Shown: positions 1 through 9,803 of the stretch, in pieces
Position numbering within the stretch: the stretch's first letter is position 1
Layout: each line of letters begins with the position of its first letter
Assembly (NCBI GenBank): GCA_040954595.2
Contig: CM082589.2
Location: 7,626,001-7,690,000 of the forward strand
Direction of reading: 5' to 3'
DNA: 64,000 nucleotides
Origin: Balanoglossus misakiensis
Lineage: Eukaryota > Hemichordata
Notes under the pieces: generated by a model
Seen by the model: the letters and a program-made list of their open reading frames with translations, nothing else
The model's database searches: none
Told to the model about the DNA's origin: nothing
Translations under genes and position numbers: made by a program

Positions 1-403
1 GTAAAAATAATTATACAAATTCCAACTTGTGTCACTCACAAGCTTCAACTGATACCAAATGCCAATAGGTAATCACTTTCCATGCAGCAATGAAAATGCA
101 TGTAATTTTGTTATACACAGTGTGCAGACAAGCTCAATGTATTATTTTGATTTGATTTCAAAGCAAAAAAAAAAAAATTCAACTCTGGAAACAGATAAGT
201 ACGAAAATTGTTGAATAGATTATTAGCTCTAATTTGAAACTTGATACATTTCCAGTGCAACAGAGGCCTTTCATCTTTTCAACTGTGCAGAATTGAAAAT
301 ATTCTGGAATTATCAAAGTTACATAGAAATCCCCATATCAAAAAGCAAACCCATCAAAGCTCTGTAGAACGATGCAAATCAAAAGAAATGAGATTTCACT
401 TAC
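1..403. other. Intron of the left gene, no other feature
   Basis: Sequence beyond the last visible donor. It contains an A run near 165 and nothing else that I can support. Confidence 0.5.
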
Positions 404-490
404 AGTTCTTCACTGACAAGAGCAGAAGAATTATGAAGTGATGACGATATAAAATGTGTCACCTTGAGATAACGTATTGCCTGTTGCCAT
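404..490 (-). CDS. Last visible exon of the left gene
   Basis: It encodes WQQAIRYLKVTHFISSSLHN and then SSALVSEEL. The acceptor is CCATTTCAG. The GTAAGTG donor at 403 shows that more coding sequence lies left of the window. Confidence 0.75.
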
Positions 491-3400
491 CTGAAATGGA
501 ATTTTATTGTCAATGTCAATAAAATGGTCCCAGCCTAAACCATGTATGTCATGTTTTTCAAGTTTAACAAGTCATTGTTGATTACTACTAGATTATTAGG
601 CAATGATTGTTGGAAATCATGATGAAACTAAACTGGTCAATCTCTATAAAATGGCTGAAAATGTTTTTCACAAACCTTTTACCCTGGTACCTACATAGAG
701 CACAATCATTGACAAAGACTTGGCATATATCAAGACTTGAATAATTACCAAGATAGACAGCGGGCCAGATACAGTCCAATCCCTTTACAGTCAAACCTGC
801 CTATAGTGGCCAGTCAAGGGACTTTCCTAAACTGGCCTTTATCGACAGGTGGCCTTTATAGACAGGTCAGCTAATGTAAATTGCACAGGGACTGTAAGTA
901 ACAAAGTGACAGCTATATAGAGGTGGCCACTCTATAGAGGTGGCCACTAACACAGGTTTGACTGTAGTTGCCACACAGTTTACTTCTGACTAAATTCTCT
1001 ATCAACTTACTTTTTCTTTTGTTCCAAAATTTCAATTCTCTTTTTGGCTACTGGGATAGTTTCTTTCAAGATATTACTCCCTTTTTTACCAGTGATATTC
1101 TGTCCATGAAGTACAGTAGATAAGAGACTATCATCCCAATGTTGCATAGTCAATGAAGTAAAACTGAAAGAAAGTAGGAGAATCTAAGTTGTATACATGT
1201 TGCATCTGATTGACTCTTTTCCTGAAGACTGAACTAGAGAATATATTTGCATTTTTTTAAATGTTTACAGCCTTTAAAGAGATGTTTTGGAAACCTGTCT
1301 CATCACTTGATAAATTAAAGTCACACTTTTCCAACAGGGTATATCAGAAGAAAAGCAATGACATTAAAAAACATAAATTCATTGTGCAAAAAGACTAATT
1401 CATAGCATATACAGTACATGTACTTACCAACGCCAATCCAGGTATCTAGCTGCTTGGAATGTAGACTTCATACGGGGAAGGACTTTTTGACGCAAGTATC
1501 TTGGCAATGAATCTTGCAGGAACAAATCAACCAGCAGCAAGTCAATATACTGGAAGAGTCCTTCTTTACCTTCATTAATATAAACCACGCTTCCATTCCT
1601 ATTTTGCAAATTAATATAACAATCAGAAAAATAACATTAGATGTGGGATTTACCATATAGGGAAAATGCATGATTCACTATGATGACACTAAGACACCAA
1701 AGTCAGCATATTCTTTGTTTTGCCTACCCGCAAATATGTATTTTGAGTTTTCATGAAATACAAACAGTCAAACTTACCTGTCACGGACCATTTGTTTGAC
1801 ATTGAGTGTAACATCTAGCAACATATCTAAAAGTATGAAAGCTGTGACGGCACTGCCCTCACCAACAGCTGTAGAAGCGTCTGCTACGGCCTTCATTAAT
1901 GCCTTCTTCACAAACTCAAACCTGAATAATAATCAATAAATAATTACCATAATATCAATATTAGCACTAATTATCACACACAAGACCTGATAACAACCAA
2001 CAACTCAACATGCATCAACATATGACATTAAAGGACTAAGTCTCTCTCTCACTGCCCTTTTACCATTAATTATGTTTGATACGTTTATATTATTCTACAA
2101 GTGGATAGTGAATCAATGTTCCACCACACACAACTTCCATCCCGTTTGTACGATTTGAGAGTAAAAATCTCGCCAAAATGAATAAATGGTACAGTGTAAA
2201 CACCAATTATTCATTTTGGCGAGTTTTTCACTCTTGTGTCTACAAGCGGGATGGAAGGTGTGTGTGGTTGAATGTTCATTCACTGTATATCCACATGTAC
2301 ATTAACATAAACGGTGACTTGTATCAAACATAATTAATGAAAAAAGGGTAGCGAGAGAGACACTTTGTCCCTTTAACCTGGCATATTAAATATTTGCGAT
2401 CATACCCATCCATATTCCAAAGTTCACGATGGGTCATATATACAGTATTTCCATGGCCAGTTGTAAAGACAGTCAGTCATAAAACGAAACAATCAACAAA
2501 AGTTAAACATACAGAGCAAAGTCAAGTCTGTGAAACTCAGGACTTCTGGCATTACTTACTCATCCACGATGAGTCTTGAATTGCATCGAAATGTTTCTTG
2601 AATACATACTGTACAATTATCCGGAGATTCATTGATGTAACCACTGTGACATATACAACTACAATGTGGACGTCCTTCATTCCTCACTTTGTATTCCTCA
2701 TATCTCCCTTTGATGTACTGTCGAGTTTCTTCTGCTCTTCCAGCTGTAAGCAATGAATAAAAAATGTGTTTACTTTTACCAAGTCAGTTGAAACTGGTTT
2801 GATTTCCAGGGTGCCTAGAATCCCAGCTTCCAGGCCGGTTAGACTGCCAAGTACGTGTTAATCAGTAGGGCCTATACAAGACCCTCAGACCAATACAGTG
2901 CAAACCAGTGCGATTTGGTACATTTCAGATTCAGACTGCCAAGTGTGTCTAAGTACATATGAGAGCCATGTCAAGACAATCAAAATACGTCTTAGAAGAA
3001 AAAGTGGCAAATATGTATTTTAAGGGACTTGACACTCTAAACAGGTATGACACCAAGTAGCATTAGGGTTAATCAGAATTGATACAACTGTTTTTATCCT
3101 GGTTGGGTGGTCACTTTAACACTAATGCTACTGGGTGTCAATAACATCTGAGTCTGCAAATTTTATAAAGTATGCAGAATAAAAAGGTATTAACATTCTC
3201 CTACCTGTAGCATTCACCAAAATGTGCATTGTAGCCATTAATTAAGGACAGGTTATGTGACAGTGAATACTGTAAAACACTTTATTTTCGCGAGTTGAAA
3301 TTTTTGCGATATCAAGAGAGGCCACTGTTTCGCGAGTATTAATTTTCACGTTCTCTTTTTTCATTCACTGCATCGTTATCTTCAAAAAAATTACGTGACT

Positions 3401-6324
3401 TTTTAGTTTCACGCTATTTTGGCTCTCAGGTATTTCGCGAACATTTATTGCTCGCGTAAATAAATTGTTTTACAGTACTTTCTCTGAGCAATGAATTCAC
3501 ACAAATGTCAAAGTAACAAAGCTTCACTAACCTGCATCTCTGATTTCTTGAGTTGTCTCTTCCAAGGTCAATATCATAAGCAATTTATTTTTAGAGGAAT
3601 TGCGACTAAACTGCCACTCTACAGCCTTTCGATGAGCATTGCAATGTGCCCCAATGTCAACTTTCCATCTAGTGCACTGAAAAAAGTAACATTGTAATAC
3701 GCAAAATTACAAAGAGGTTTGTTATTATTTTGATTGTGCATTGACAAGTGCAAAAGCTGGAAAGCACCTTCTCACACTCCTGGCACGCTGGGAGTGTGAG
3801 AACAGAGTGTGAGAACAAATTGTTCTCACAGTCTTACTGAATCGAAAGCTGTATATGACGCGAGCGCTGATTGGTTGACAAAGCGTTCTTTCGCTATGCG
3901 CACTAAATGTTATCCAATGGCGCGATGTGTATTACAGGCACAGAACTACAACGTGCCCCCAGACGACAGTTCCAGAGTCATTTGTTCAATGTTTTTTAAC
4001 GAATTTGGCTGTAAAAGTTAAAACAGTGAAAACTCAGCTAAGGTATTTCATTTTCAACATGATTTGGTAATACATGTAGACAAAAAAAAATCTGCTGCTA
4101 AAACAGAAATATGTACATGTACTGTACATGTACTGCTAAAACATTTATAATAAAGTTTGAAAGTCAGCCAGATGGAGAAATTAATTTGTCTTACCCTGAT
4201 AGCAGGAATATCACATATGTAGCAGTAACAGTAATCACAATGGATTAGATTTTTGGAAATCGGTCCAAGTGATGAGTTTGTGGTTGCTCTGAAAACAATC
4301 AATGCATTAGTAGTTAATATATTTACATGTATATACTGTTTGAAACCTACACTGTAGCTGTTTACAAAATTTCTCAACCTTGCAAATATTTCAATGTTTC
4401 ATTTAAAATGTCAGTGTTGAAACTAGTCTTTCCAAAAAATTATAAAACAGCCTTGTTCCAGAGTACAGTACTTCAGACTGCATGACCATCTTTGTAACTT
4501 TCTCCAAAATAAATGAACACTAGAATATTTTGCTGCAGCATAGAGATTTAGCTAGCTTTGCCTGCATTACAGAATATAATGAAACAGATTCAGACCATTT
4601 TTAATCAAAAAAGCTGCAAAGATCATAATATTTGTGCAGAATAATATTTCATGTTTAGAATGTGTGTACTTACTCAAATGGATAAACACTACAATCAGCT
4701 CTTGCATGTGGGTATGTGACAGTCACTGCAGGTTTAGTGAAAGTGATTTCAATGTCTTCATCCACTTTCTCTGATGTTACTGAAGGATGATTGATTATGG
4801 GATTACCTTCAATCTCTGTCACATCTGTTTATGTAAAAATTATAATAGTGATGACATTAGCAATTCAGCGTATGTCTGCCTTAAAAGGGACAAAGTCTCT
4901 CTCTCGCTGCCCTTTTTCAATTATTTATGTTTGATACAAGACACTGTTATTCTACATGTGGGTATATAGTGAATCAACATTCAACCACATACAACTTCCA
5001 TCACGTTTGTAGGACATGAGAATAATAAATCTTACCAAAATGAATAAATGGTAAACACGTATTATTCATTTTGGCGAGTTTTTCACTCTCGTGTCCCTTT
5101 AAGAAAGTAATTTCTTCTAATACAAGATGAAACCTGTCAAACTATGGACATGTGAGACGAACAAGAACTTTCAAATTAATATTATTAGGTCAATCCACCC
5201 ATCAGTCATCATTAGCATTGCTTGCATCATCATGAAAGCTACATGTAGCTGGGTAGCAATGTGGTCATCCAACCTACACAGTCACCATTCATTGCAGTGG
5301 CTATCTGGTAGTAACAAGTAATGATTTTATGGCTACGACACTAGGATTACATGTACAAACTTTGTCATTATAAAAAGAAATGCTACATTATATTAATTGC
5401 CATGAAATGTGGGCATCCAAGCTATAAATTGCCACCATTCTTAGGCTCTCTAATAACAGACAATGATATTACAACACAGAGATTAGCAACTTTGTCATCA
5501 AGAAAATTGTACGGGTACAGACAAATAAATGGCTTGAACGATACCTTTTGAAATGTTGCCACTAACAATCAAACAATCGTCATCACTCTCATCATCAATG
5601 ACGATGACATCATTCACATGTCTCGTTGACCAAACACAAGCTTGCACTGAATTACCAGTGTTATCTCCTGGGAATGGCTTGACCTGCAATGACCAGAAAC
5701 ACAAAACCAGAAATGAATGAACTTTCAGAGCACACATGTCTGTGCTTTCACTAGCATTCAAAAACTACAAAATGGGAGGGGGAATAATGACTGTGAGACA
5801 AGGATTTTGTGTTTAATTTAAAAAGACATCAATCAGATCCAATATAATCAATATCAACATCATTCAAATTACATAGATTTCAGCAATAAGTTGCCAGGGC
5901 TCAAATAATCTGAGGATATTTGGTCTGTGTCCATGGAATCACAGAAAGATATTAAGCAAAATTATACAAAATTATATTCAACTAGACAGGGGATAGTGTG
6001 ATTCACCCCCTGTTGACTGTTGGCATCCCTACCAGCAACAAGCATTCACATACTGGAGATATTACAGTCCCCCTTGCCAGAGTGGGATTTCCCCAAATAT
6101 TCTGGCAAAGTGGGGAACAATCCCCCCTCCCCCCCTCCTGTTGATGCCACGCTGTATGGAACATTGCATGAACAATTTAATGTTTCATTCGTACCGGATC
6201 CTTGAACTTGAAGCTTGACTCCGGATCCTTGAACTTGAAGCTTGACTCCGGATCCTTGAAATTGAAGTTGGACGCCATGGCAGATCTGCTCTAAGTCTAA
6301 ATACTCCTCTTCAACTAATTCCAT
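404..6324 (-). CDS. Multi-exon gene, SIM-like motif and Cys/His-rich region, 3' end outside window
   Basis: Ten exons with GT..AG borders join without a frame break. On plus coordinates, in order of translation, they are 6324-6195, 5667-5545, 4824-4674, 4288-4195, 3676-3532, 2743-2560, 1921-1778, 1598-1428, 1163-1011 and 490-404, about 460 residues. The last exon ends at a GTAAGT donor, so the gene runs off the left edge. Near the N-terminus the peptide has DVIVIDDESDDD, a hydrophobic run followed by acidic residues that resembles a SUMO-interacting motif. Further on come HCDYCYCYICD, CTRW and HCNAH, then CSCICH and CTVC, spaced like metal ligands. The C-terminal half looks helical. The CxCYxCD...C.W...HC pattern recalls the plant RIN13-like family, from memory only. 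I do not recognise a named animal gene, and function is not assigned. A nuclear or SUMO-linked role is inference. Confidence 0.8.
786..966. mobile_element. MITE, TA-flanked, in intron
   Basis: About 180 bp bounded by an inverted repeat: CAGTCAAACCTG inside TA at the left, CAGGTTTGACTG followed by TA at the right. The interior has further inverted motifs around TATAGAGGTGGCCAC. TA flanks and short inverted ends fit a non-autonomous Tc1/mariner-type element. No coding capacity. Confidence 0.75.
1011..1163 (-). CDS. Exon ending in a basic helix
   Basis: It encodes FTSLTMQHWDDSLLSTVLHG and ends KKRIEILEQKK, a lysine-rich probable helix. It splices in phase to the exons at 1428 and 490. Confidence 0.8.
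1428..1598 (-). CDS. Helical exon
   Basis: It encodes NGSVVYINEGKEGLFQYIDL, then LLVDLFLQDSLPRYLRQKVL and RYLDWR. Donor GTAAGT. No named domain recognised. Confidence 0.8.
1778..1921 (-). CDS. Helical exon
   Basis: It encodes a probable amphipathic helix pair including VKKALMKAVADASTAVGEGS and VTAFILLDMLLDVTLNVKQM. The frame joins the exons on both sides (phase 2 in, phase 2 out). Confidence 0.8.
2028..2376. mobile_element. MITE with long inverted arms, TTAA-flanked (copy 1)
   Basis: A near-complete foldback. The left arm, from AGGACTAAGTCTCTCTCTC through TTCCATCCCGTTTGTA to GCCAAAATGAATAA, returns as its reverse complement up to GACACTTTGTCCCTTTAA. TTAA lies at both ends, the target choice of piggyBac-type elements. 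It lies in an intron of the left gene. Confidence 0.75.
2560..2743 (-). CDS. Exon with second Cys cluster
   Basis: AGRAEETRQYIKGRYEEYKV is followed by RPHCSCICHSGYINE and then CTVC. The second Cys/His group could form another metal site. Acceptor TTGCTTACAG, donor GTAAGT. Confidence 0.8.
3268..3477. mobile_element. MITE with CTGTAAAAC ends, TA-flanked
   Basis: About 210 bp. The left end TACTGTAAAACACTTTATTT matches inverted the right end AATAAATTGTTTTACAGTA. Inner CGCGAG/CTCGCG motifs are also inverted. TA duplications and the lack of coding sequence fit a mariner-type MITE. Intronic. Confidence 0.75.
3532..3676 (-). CDS. Exon completing the Cys/His cluster
   Basis: It begins CTRWKVDIGAHCNAHRKAVE and continues into a charged, probably helical stretch ending EETTQEIRDA. 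The C-x2-W...HCNA pattern directly follows CYICD of the previous exon. Donor GTTAGT. Confidence 0.8.
3769..3830. repeat. Pair of short perfect palindromes
   Basis: TTCTCACACTCC at 3769-3780 pairs with GGAGTGTGAGAA at 3791-3802. TGTGAGAACA at 3808-3817 pairs with TGTTCTCACA at 3821-3830. The second contains AGAACA-n3-TGTTCT, the textbook vertebrate steroid-receptor palindrome. Intronic, and no binding is implied. Confidence 0.7.
4195..4288 (-). CDS. Exon with HCxxCxCxxC cluster
   Basis: It encodes ATTNSSLGPISKNLIHCDYC followed by YCYICDIPAIR. The closely spaced His and Cys residues look like ligands of a small metal site, completed by C, H and C in the next exon. Donor GTAAGA. Confidence 0.8.
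4674..4824 (-). CDS. Exon leading into Cys-rich region
   Basis: Phase 1 in, phase 2 out. Residues run from DVTEIEGNPIINHPS to ARADCSVYPFE. The acceptor is TTTACATAAACAG and the donor GTAAGT. Confidence 0.75.
4881..5102. mobile_element. Same TTAA MITE family (copy 2, shorter)
   Basis: It starts TTAAAAGGGACAAAGTCTC and ends CTCGTGTCCCTTTAA. It shares the CAACTTCCATC and ATTCATTTTGGCGAGTTTTT segments with the copy at 2028 but lacks most of the right arm. Intronic. Confidence 0.7.
5545..5667 (-). CDS. Exon with SUMO-interacting-like motif
   Basis: It encodes DNTGNSVQACVWSTRHVND, then VIVIDDESDDDCLIVSG. V-I-V-I followed by D-D-E-S-D-D-D fits the general SUMO-interacting motif (hydrophobic core with adjacent acidic or serine residues). 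The donor is GTATCG. An alternative acceptor at 5683 would add VKPFPG to the front. Confidence 0.65.
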
Positions 6325-6329
6325 AAGAA
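6195..6329 (-). CDS. Start exon with 27-bp coding repeat
   Basis: A good acceptor (TTATCTTCTAAG) lies 5 bases upstream of the ATG at 6324, so the exon begins at 6329. It encodes MELVEEEYLDLEQICHG and then three 9-residue repeats of the form GVKLQVQGS. The chosen donor is GTACGA (phase 1). It fits the next exon only if the acceptor at CCCAG, 5667, is used. The stronger-looking acceptor at 5683 would need a phase-0 exon that I do not see. Confidence 0.55.
6196..6276 (-). repeat. 27-bp minisatellite, 3 copies, in coding frame
   Basis: GGATCCTTGAACTTGAAGCT begins the unit at 6196, 6223 and 6250. The third copy is diverged. The length is nine codons, so copy number changes keep the frame. Confidence 0.85.
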
Positions 6330-7165
6330 CTTAGAAGATAACAAAAATGAACATGGATTAACCATCAATCGCCTTGGATCATATCACAAAACAAATACAC
6401 CTCTATTTCAATGTGCTAAACCTCTACATGTGGCTATAGGTGGTAATTAATTAAAATGAGTGTAATATATGCAAAACCTTTTAGAGGGGATGTTAGTATA
6501 GTGTAGCAAACCTGGTATGTGAGATGGATGCACACTAAAGTTGAAGTGCCAGCAGAGAAACAAAAGGCGGTACATGTAAATTTGGCTGTCCTGTGTTCGA
6601 TATAATTGTCATAATTTATGCAAAGAAAACAATTATTTAATGAGATATGTATACTGTGTAGCAGGCATATATGTGCATCGGATATGGCATGTGAGAATGG
6701 TGCACACTCAGGTTGAATTTCCAGCAGAGAAGCATTTCTTACATTTGTTTTATTGGCACAGTGTGTTTATCCCGGAAGTCAACTGGTTTCATTGGACTGT
6801 TTATTTTGCTTTTGTGTTGGCAATTTTTATCTGTCGCGGTGATATTTACAGGGAAATGCCATATTTCCCAATTGCCAACAGCCTAATTAAGTTAATTTGT
6901 CAGTCTTGTGTCCGAAACCGAAGTTAAAAAGTGGATATCGAGTTTTGTCTGCCCACTTCAGCCGAGTACACGGTCAACTTTTTTGCATTAGTCAACGGTT
7001 TGCAGAGAGGGGGAGATCGTCTAAGCTGTTGGTTTATCGTTTGTAGCCCTCTTACAATAATAAAACACAAACCAAGCATGCAATCATCTTTACAGACGCC
7101 TTCGGTTGTGGCTGCACATTGGATAAAGCGCACAGAATGCTTAAAATATAGGAAATGACACTTAC
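6330..7165. other. 5' intron of the left gene with a diverged duplication
   Basis: No convincing gene. A segment at about 6515-6560 (ATGTGAGATGGATGCACACT) returns diverged at about 6688-6733 (ATGTGAGAATGGTGCACACT). The open frames here have no family resemblance. Confidence 0.4.
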
Positions 7166-7250
7166 TAGTACATGCAGGTCTCCAAGTTGAGCAGCCGTTT
7201 TAAACTTCGGATTTACCGCGTGTGGTTATCGTCTGTTTCCGGTAAAGCGC
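7166..7250 (-). other. Probable 5' noncoding exon of the left gene
   Basis: A consensus donor, TACTA|GTAAGT, lies at 7165/7166 on the minus strand, upstream of the well-formed acceptor at 6329/6330 just before the start codon. The left limit of transcription is not visible, and 7250 is approximate. An ATG 8 bases before the donor would open a 9-triplet upstream reading frame (8 codons plus stop) that overlaps the main start codon in another frame once the exons are joined. Confidence 0.45.
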
Positions 7251-7847
7251 CCTCTTTGGCAATACAACGAAACTGTAGACGAATTCTATGGCTCGGTGAC
7301 AAACACCAAAGCATGATACAAGTTACGTGTTGGGTGGTTATAAAGTAAAAACATACTCTGAAAAAAACTTTTACTGGATGCCGAAATATTGTTTGCCCGT
7401 CACCTGGAAATGACAACGCCGTGGGTCACATGGCCACATCACGTGATTGATAGTAAAGAACACAACTCTACACCCAGTTTGAAGCATATGTTAATCGCAA
7501 ATTTTAAAATCTAAAATATAAAAAAGCAACAGATAGTGGGTGCCAAAGCCCCAGTTGTCATAATTTCAACAAATATATTTGCATACGACCCTATCAGAGT
7601 GTGACCCACATCGGTCTAGACGCTGCGGATCCAGTAGTTCATTTGCATTTTAACGAATTTTTGGTTTATAGCTCATTTTTCAACGACCACGTGATCAAAT
7701 CAATTCAACTTTGCACTTTCACATCACACGAGGACATTCGGTTTAGTTCATATCTAGGTCGAATATAATTTTACGATTTAGGCTGTCTCCGATTAGAAAG
7801 TTTCACTACCTCCTTGGTGAATTGATGTGTTGTTCAACTTATTTAGG
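7251..7847. promoter_or_regulatory. Upstream region of left gene with two CACGTG E-boxes
   Basis: CACGTG occurs at 7440-7445 and 7688-7693. No TATA box is obvious. This region may hold the left gene's promoter, given the probable first exon at 7166-7250. No gene seen. Confidence 0.3.
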
Positions 7848-8228
7848 CTGCATTCACAAACACCTCTGGAGGGGGGGGGAGGAGAATTGAGGGGGGGGGG
7901 GGGATTTGAAAAAATTGAGGGTATGTAAGGGGGGATTTGAAATAATTTAGGGACTGTAAAGGGGGGGGACTTGAAAACTTTGAGGACGAAATATTTATTT
8001 TGAGTCCACAAAAATGCAGTTTTGAACCCTTCATAATACAAATTTTTCTCATGTGGGAGGGGGAAACCCCCTCCCACCCCCACCCCCGTCATTCATCTAC
8101 ACCTTTAAATCAGTGACTGGTTTATCTAGTGTCCCAGGTCAGGGGACTTGCCCCCCCCCCCCCCCATGCTAACTTTGAGCGCCGAAGGTTAACTTTGTCC
8201 TCCCCAACATACCGGTAGTTGAGTTAAT
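7848..8228. repeat. G-rich dispersed repeat at left border of array
   Basis: It starts GCTGCATTCACAAACACCTC, has several runs of 6 to 13 G, then ATGCAGTTTTGAAC and a short GGGGGAAACCCCC hairpin, and ends with a C run near 8150. The same pieces occur at 49610-50020 with the first block inverted. G runs of this kind can form quadruplexes. The reading frames through it are shadows of the G runs. Confidence 0.7.
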
Positions 8229-8785
8229 TAGGGCCCAAGCGCGCACAAGCGCTTGGGCCCTATTGGTTTCGTTGGAATTTTTTAGGGCCCAAGCGCACGC
8301 AAGCGCTTGGGCCCTATTGGTTTCGTTGGAATTTTTAGGGCCCAAGCGCAAGCAAGCGCTTGGGCCCTATTGGTTTCGTCTGGGTTTTTCTGTCTTTAGG
8401 GCCCAAGCGCTTGCTTGCGCTTGGGCCCTATTGGTTTCGTTGGGGTTTTTTAGGGCCCAAGCCAAGCCAGGCTTGGGCCCTATTGGTTTCGTTGGTATTT
8501 TTCAGTCTTTCTTTCTTTCTTTAGGGCCCAAGCGCAAGCAAGCGCTTGGGCCCTATTGGTTTCGTTGGGGTTTTTCTTTAGGGCCCAAGCGCAAGCCAGC
8601 GCTTGGGCCCTATTGGTTTCGTTGGGGTTTTTTACGGGCCCAAGCCAAGCCAGGCTTGGGCCCGTATTGGTTTCGTTGGAATTTTTAGGGCCCAAGCGCA
8701 TACCAGCGCTTGGGCCCTATTGGTTTCGTTGGGGTTTTTACGGGCCCAAGCCAAGCCAGGCTTGGGCCCGTATTGGTTTCGTTGG
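8229..8785 (+). repeat. Ten tandem palindromic cassettes
   Basis: Each cassette is about 55 bp: a palindrome such as GGGCCCAAGCGC-loop-GCGCTTGGGCCC and a tail TATTGGTTTCGTTGGGGTTT. Arms occur in at least three matched versions (TAGGG...CCCTA with GCGC, TAGGG...CCCTA with GCC/GGC, ACGGG...CCCGT). Loops differ between copies. Confidence 0.9.
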
Positions 8786-8926
8786 AATTTTACTTTCTTT
8801 CTTTATTCTTGTGTCAATTCTTTGACCCACGAGATCTCAGACATCGCTGCAGGTACACTTCTGAAACTTGCTACAGTGGTCAAGGTCAATGAGTAGTCGT
8901 GCATTAAACCCTTGAATTTTTAATTA

Positions 8927-8936
8927 GTCACGTGAC
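8927..8936 (+). promoter_or_regulatory. Example of GTCACGTGAC E-box palindrome
   Basis: A perfect 10-bp palindrome around CACGTG, at the same place in the P segment of most A and C units. Some units have GTCACATGAC instead. Confidence 0.55.
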
Positions 8937-9669
8937 CTGGCGGCCATATTGGATTTTCTGAAAATCTTTAAATGGCTTCTTCTCAAAAACCACAGGGCCA
9001 ATCAAGTTCAAATTTGGTGTATGGTACACATGTCCTCTGCCCTTCAAAGTTTGACAATAAAATCCTGAGCGGTCACGTGACTTTGGCCGCCATATTGGAT
9101 TTTCGAAAAAGTACAGTAAAATCTTCAAAAATCTTCTTCTCCAGAACCGGCAATAACCGAGTCATGGGATTTAGGGTATGACATCACCTAACTGATGTCT
9201 ATCAAGTTTGCGAAGAGCGTTGTGATTGGTCGAAGATAATGGCGGCCATATTGGATTTTGTAAAAACCAGCGAAAATTAAGAAATCATTTTTCTAGTCTA
9301 AAAATAGATAGCATACAAATTCTTTTTATGGATATGAGTCGTCATATGACTAGAATATGTTGCAAATATTTTGGCAATTTTCACATGACCTTTGACCTAC
9401 TTTTTTAAGAACCTGCATATATGCATATATAGCTCATACAACGTGTTCTAAATGTACCAGAGTTCTGATTTTTGTGCACATTGGTATCACCCCTGCCAGG
9501 ACCTACCCCAAATATTTTGGTAATTTTGGCAATGACCTTTGACCTACTTTTGACACATCGTTTTTTTGCATATCTAATTCCAGGCTAACCTATAGGGCTA
9601 TCATTTTGGTTTTTGGTGTATGTGTATTTGTATGTGATCAAAAAATTTCGCTACTTTTCATGACCCCTT

Positions 9670-9685
9670 TGACCTCTGCTGACCT
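9670..9685 (+). promoter_or_regulatory. Example of DR4 nuclear-receptor-type repeat
   Basis: TGACCT-CTGC-TGACCT, two half-sites with spacing 4. The same site follows CATGACCCCTT in most A and C units. A sequence match only. Confidence 0.6.
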
Positions 9686-9803
9686 CATTAAATATGTGCA
9701 TACCTAATTACAGATGAACCAATAGACCTAGAGGTTTGGTTTTTGTTGGACATGAACCAGTATTGGGTCAAATTTTTTTGCCCAAATGTTGGGTGACCTC
9801 GGA

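Noticed and set aside
6640-6927. 95-residue frame on the plus strand upstream of the left gene
   Set aside because: No family resemblance; it overlaps a diverged noncoding duplication and the first intron of the minus-strand gene.
7793-8092. Pro-rich frames on the minus strand
   Set aside because: Translations of G runs in a dispersed repeat.
8229-8785. CRISPR-like look of regularly spaced palindromic repeats
   Set aside because: Eukaryotic context with introns. The spacers between palindromes are a constant tail, not unique sequence, and no cas genes are present.
8263-8892. Open frames with ALGPYWFRWGF-type repeats in the palindromic block
   Set aside because: They arise from the repeated GGGCCCTATTGGTTTCG cassette in several frames at once and are not conserved as protein across units.
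8937-8950. CCATATTGG in P and Q modules as a CArG (SRF) box
   Set aside because: It has five A/T bases between CC and GG. A CArG box needs six.
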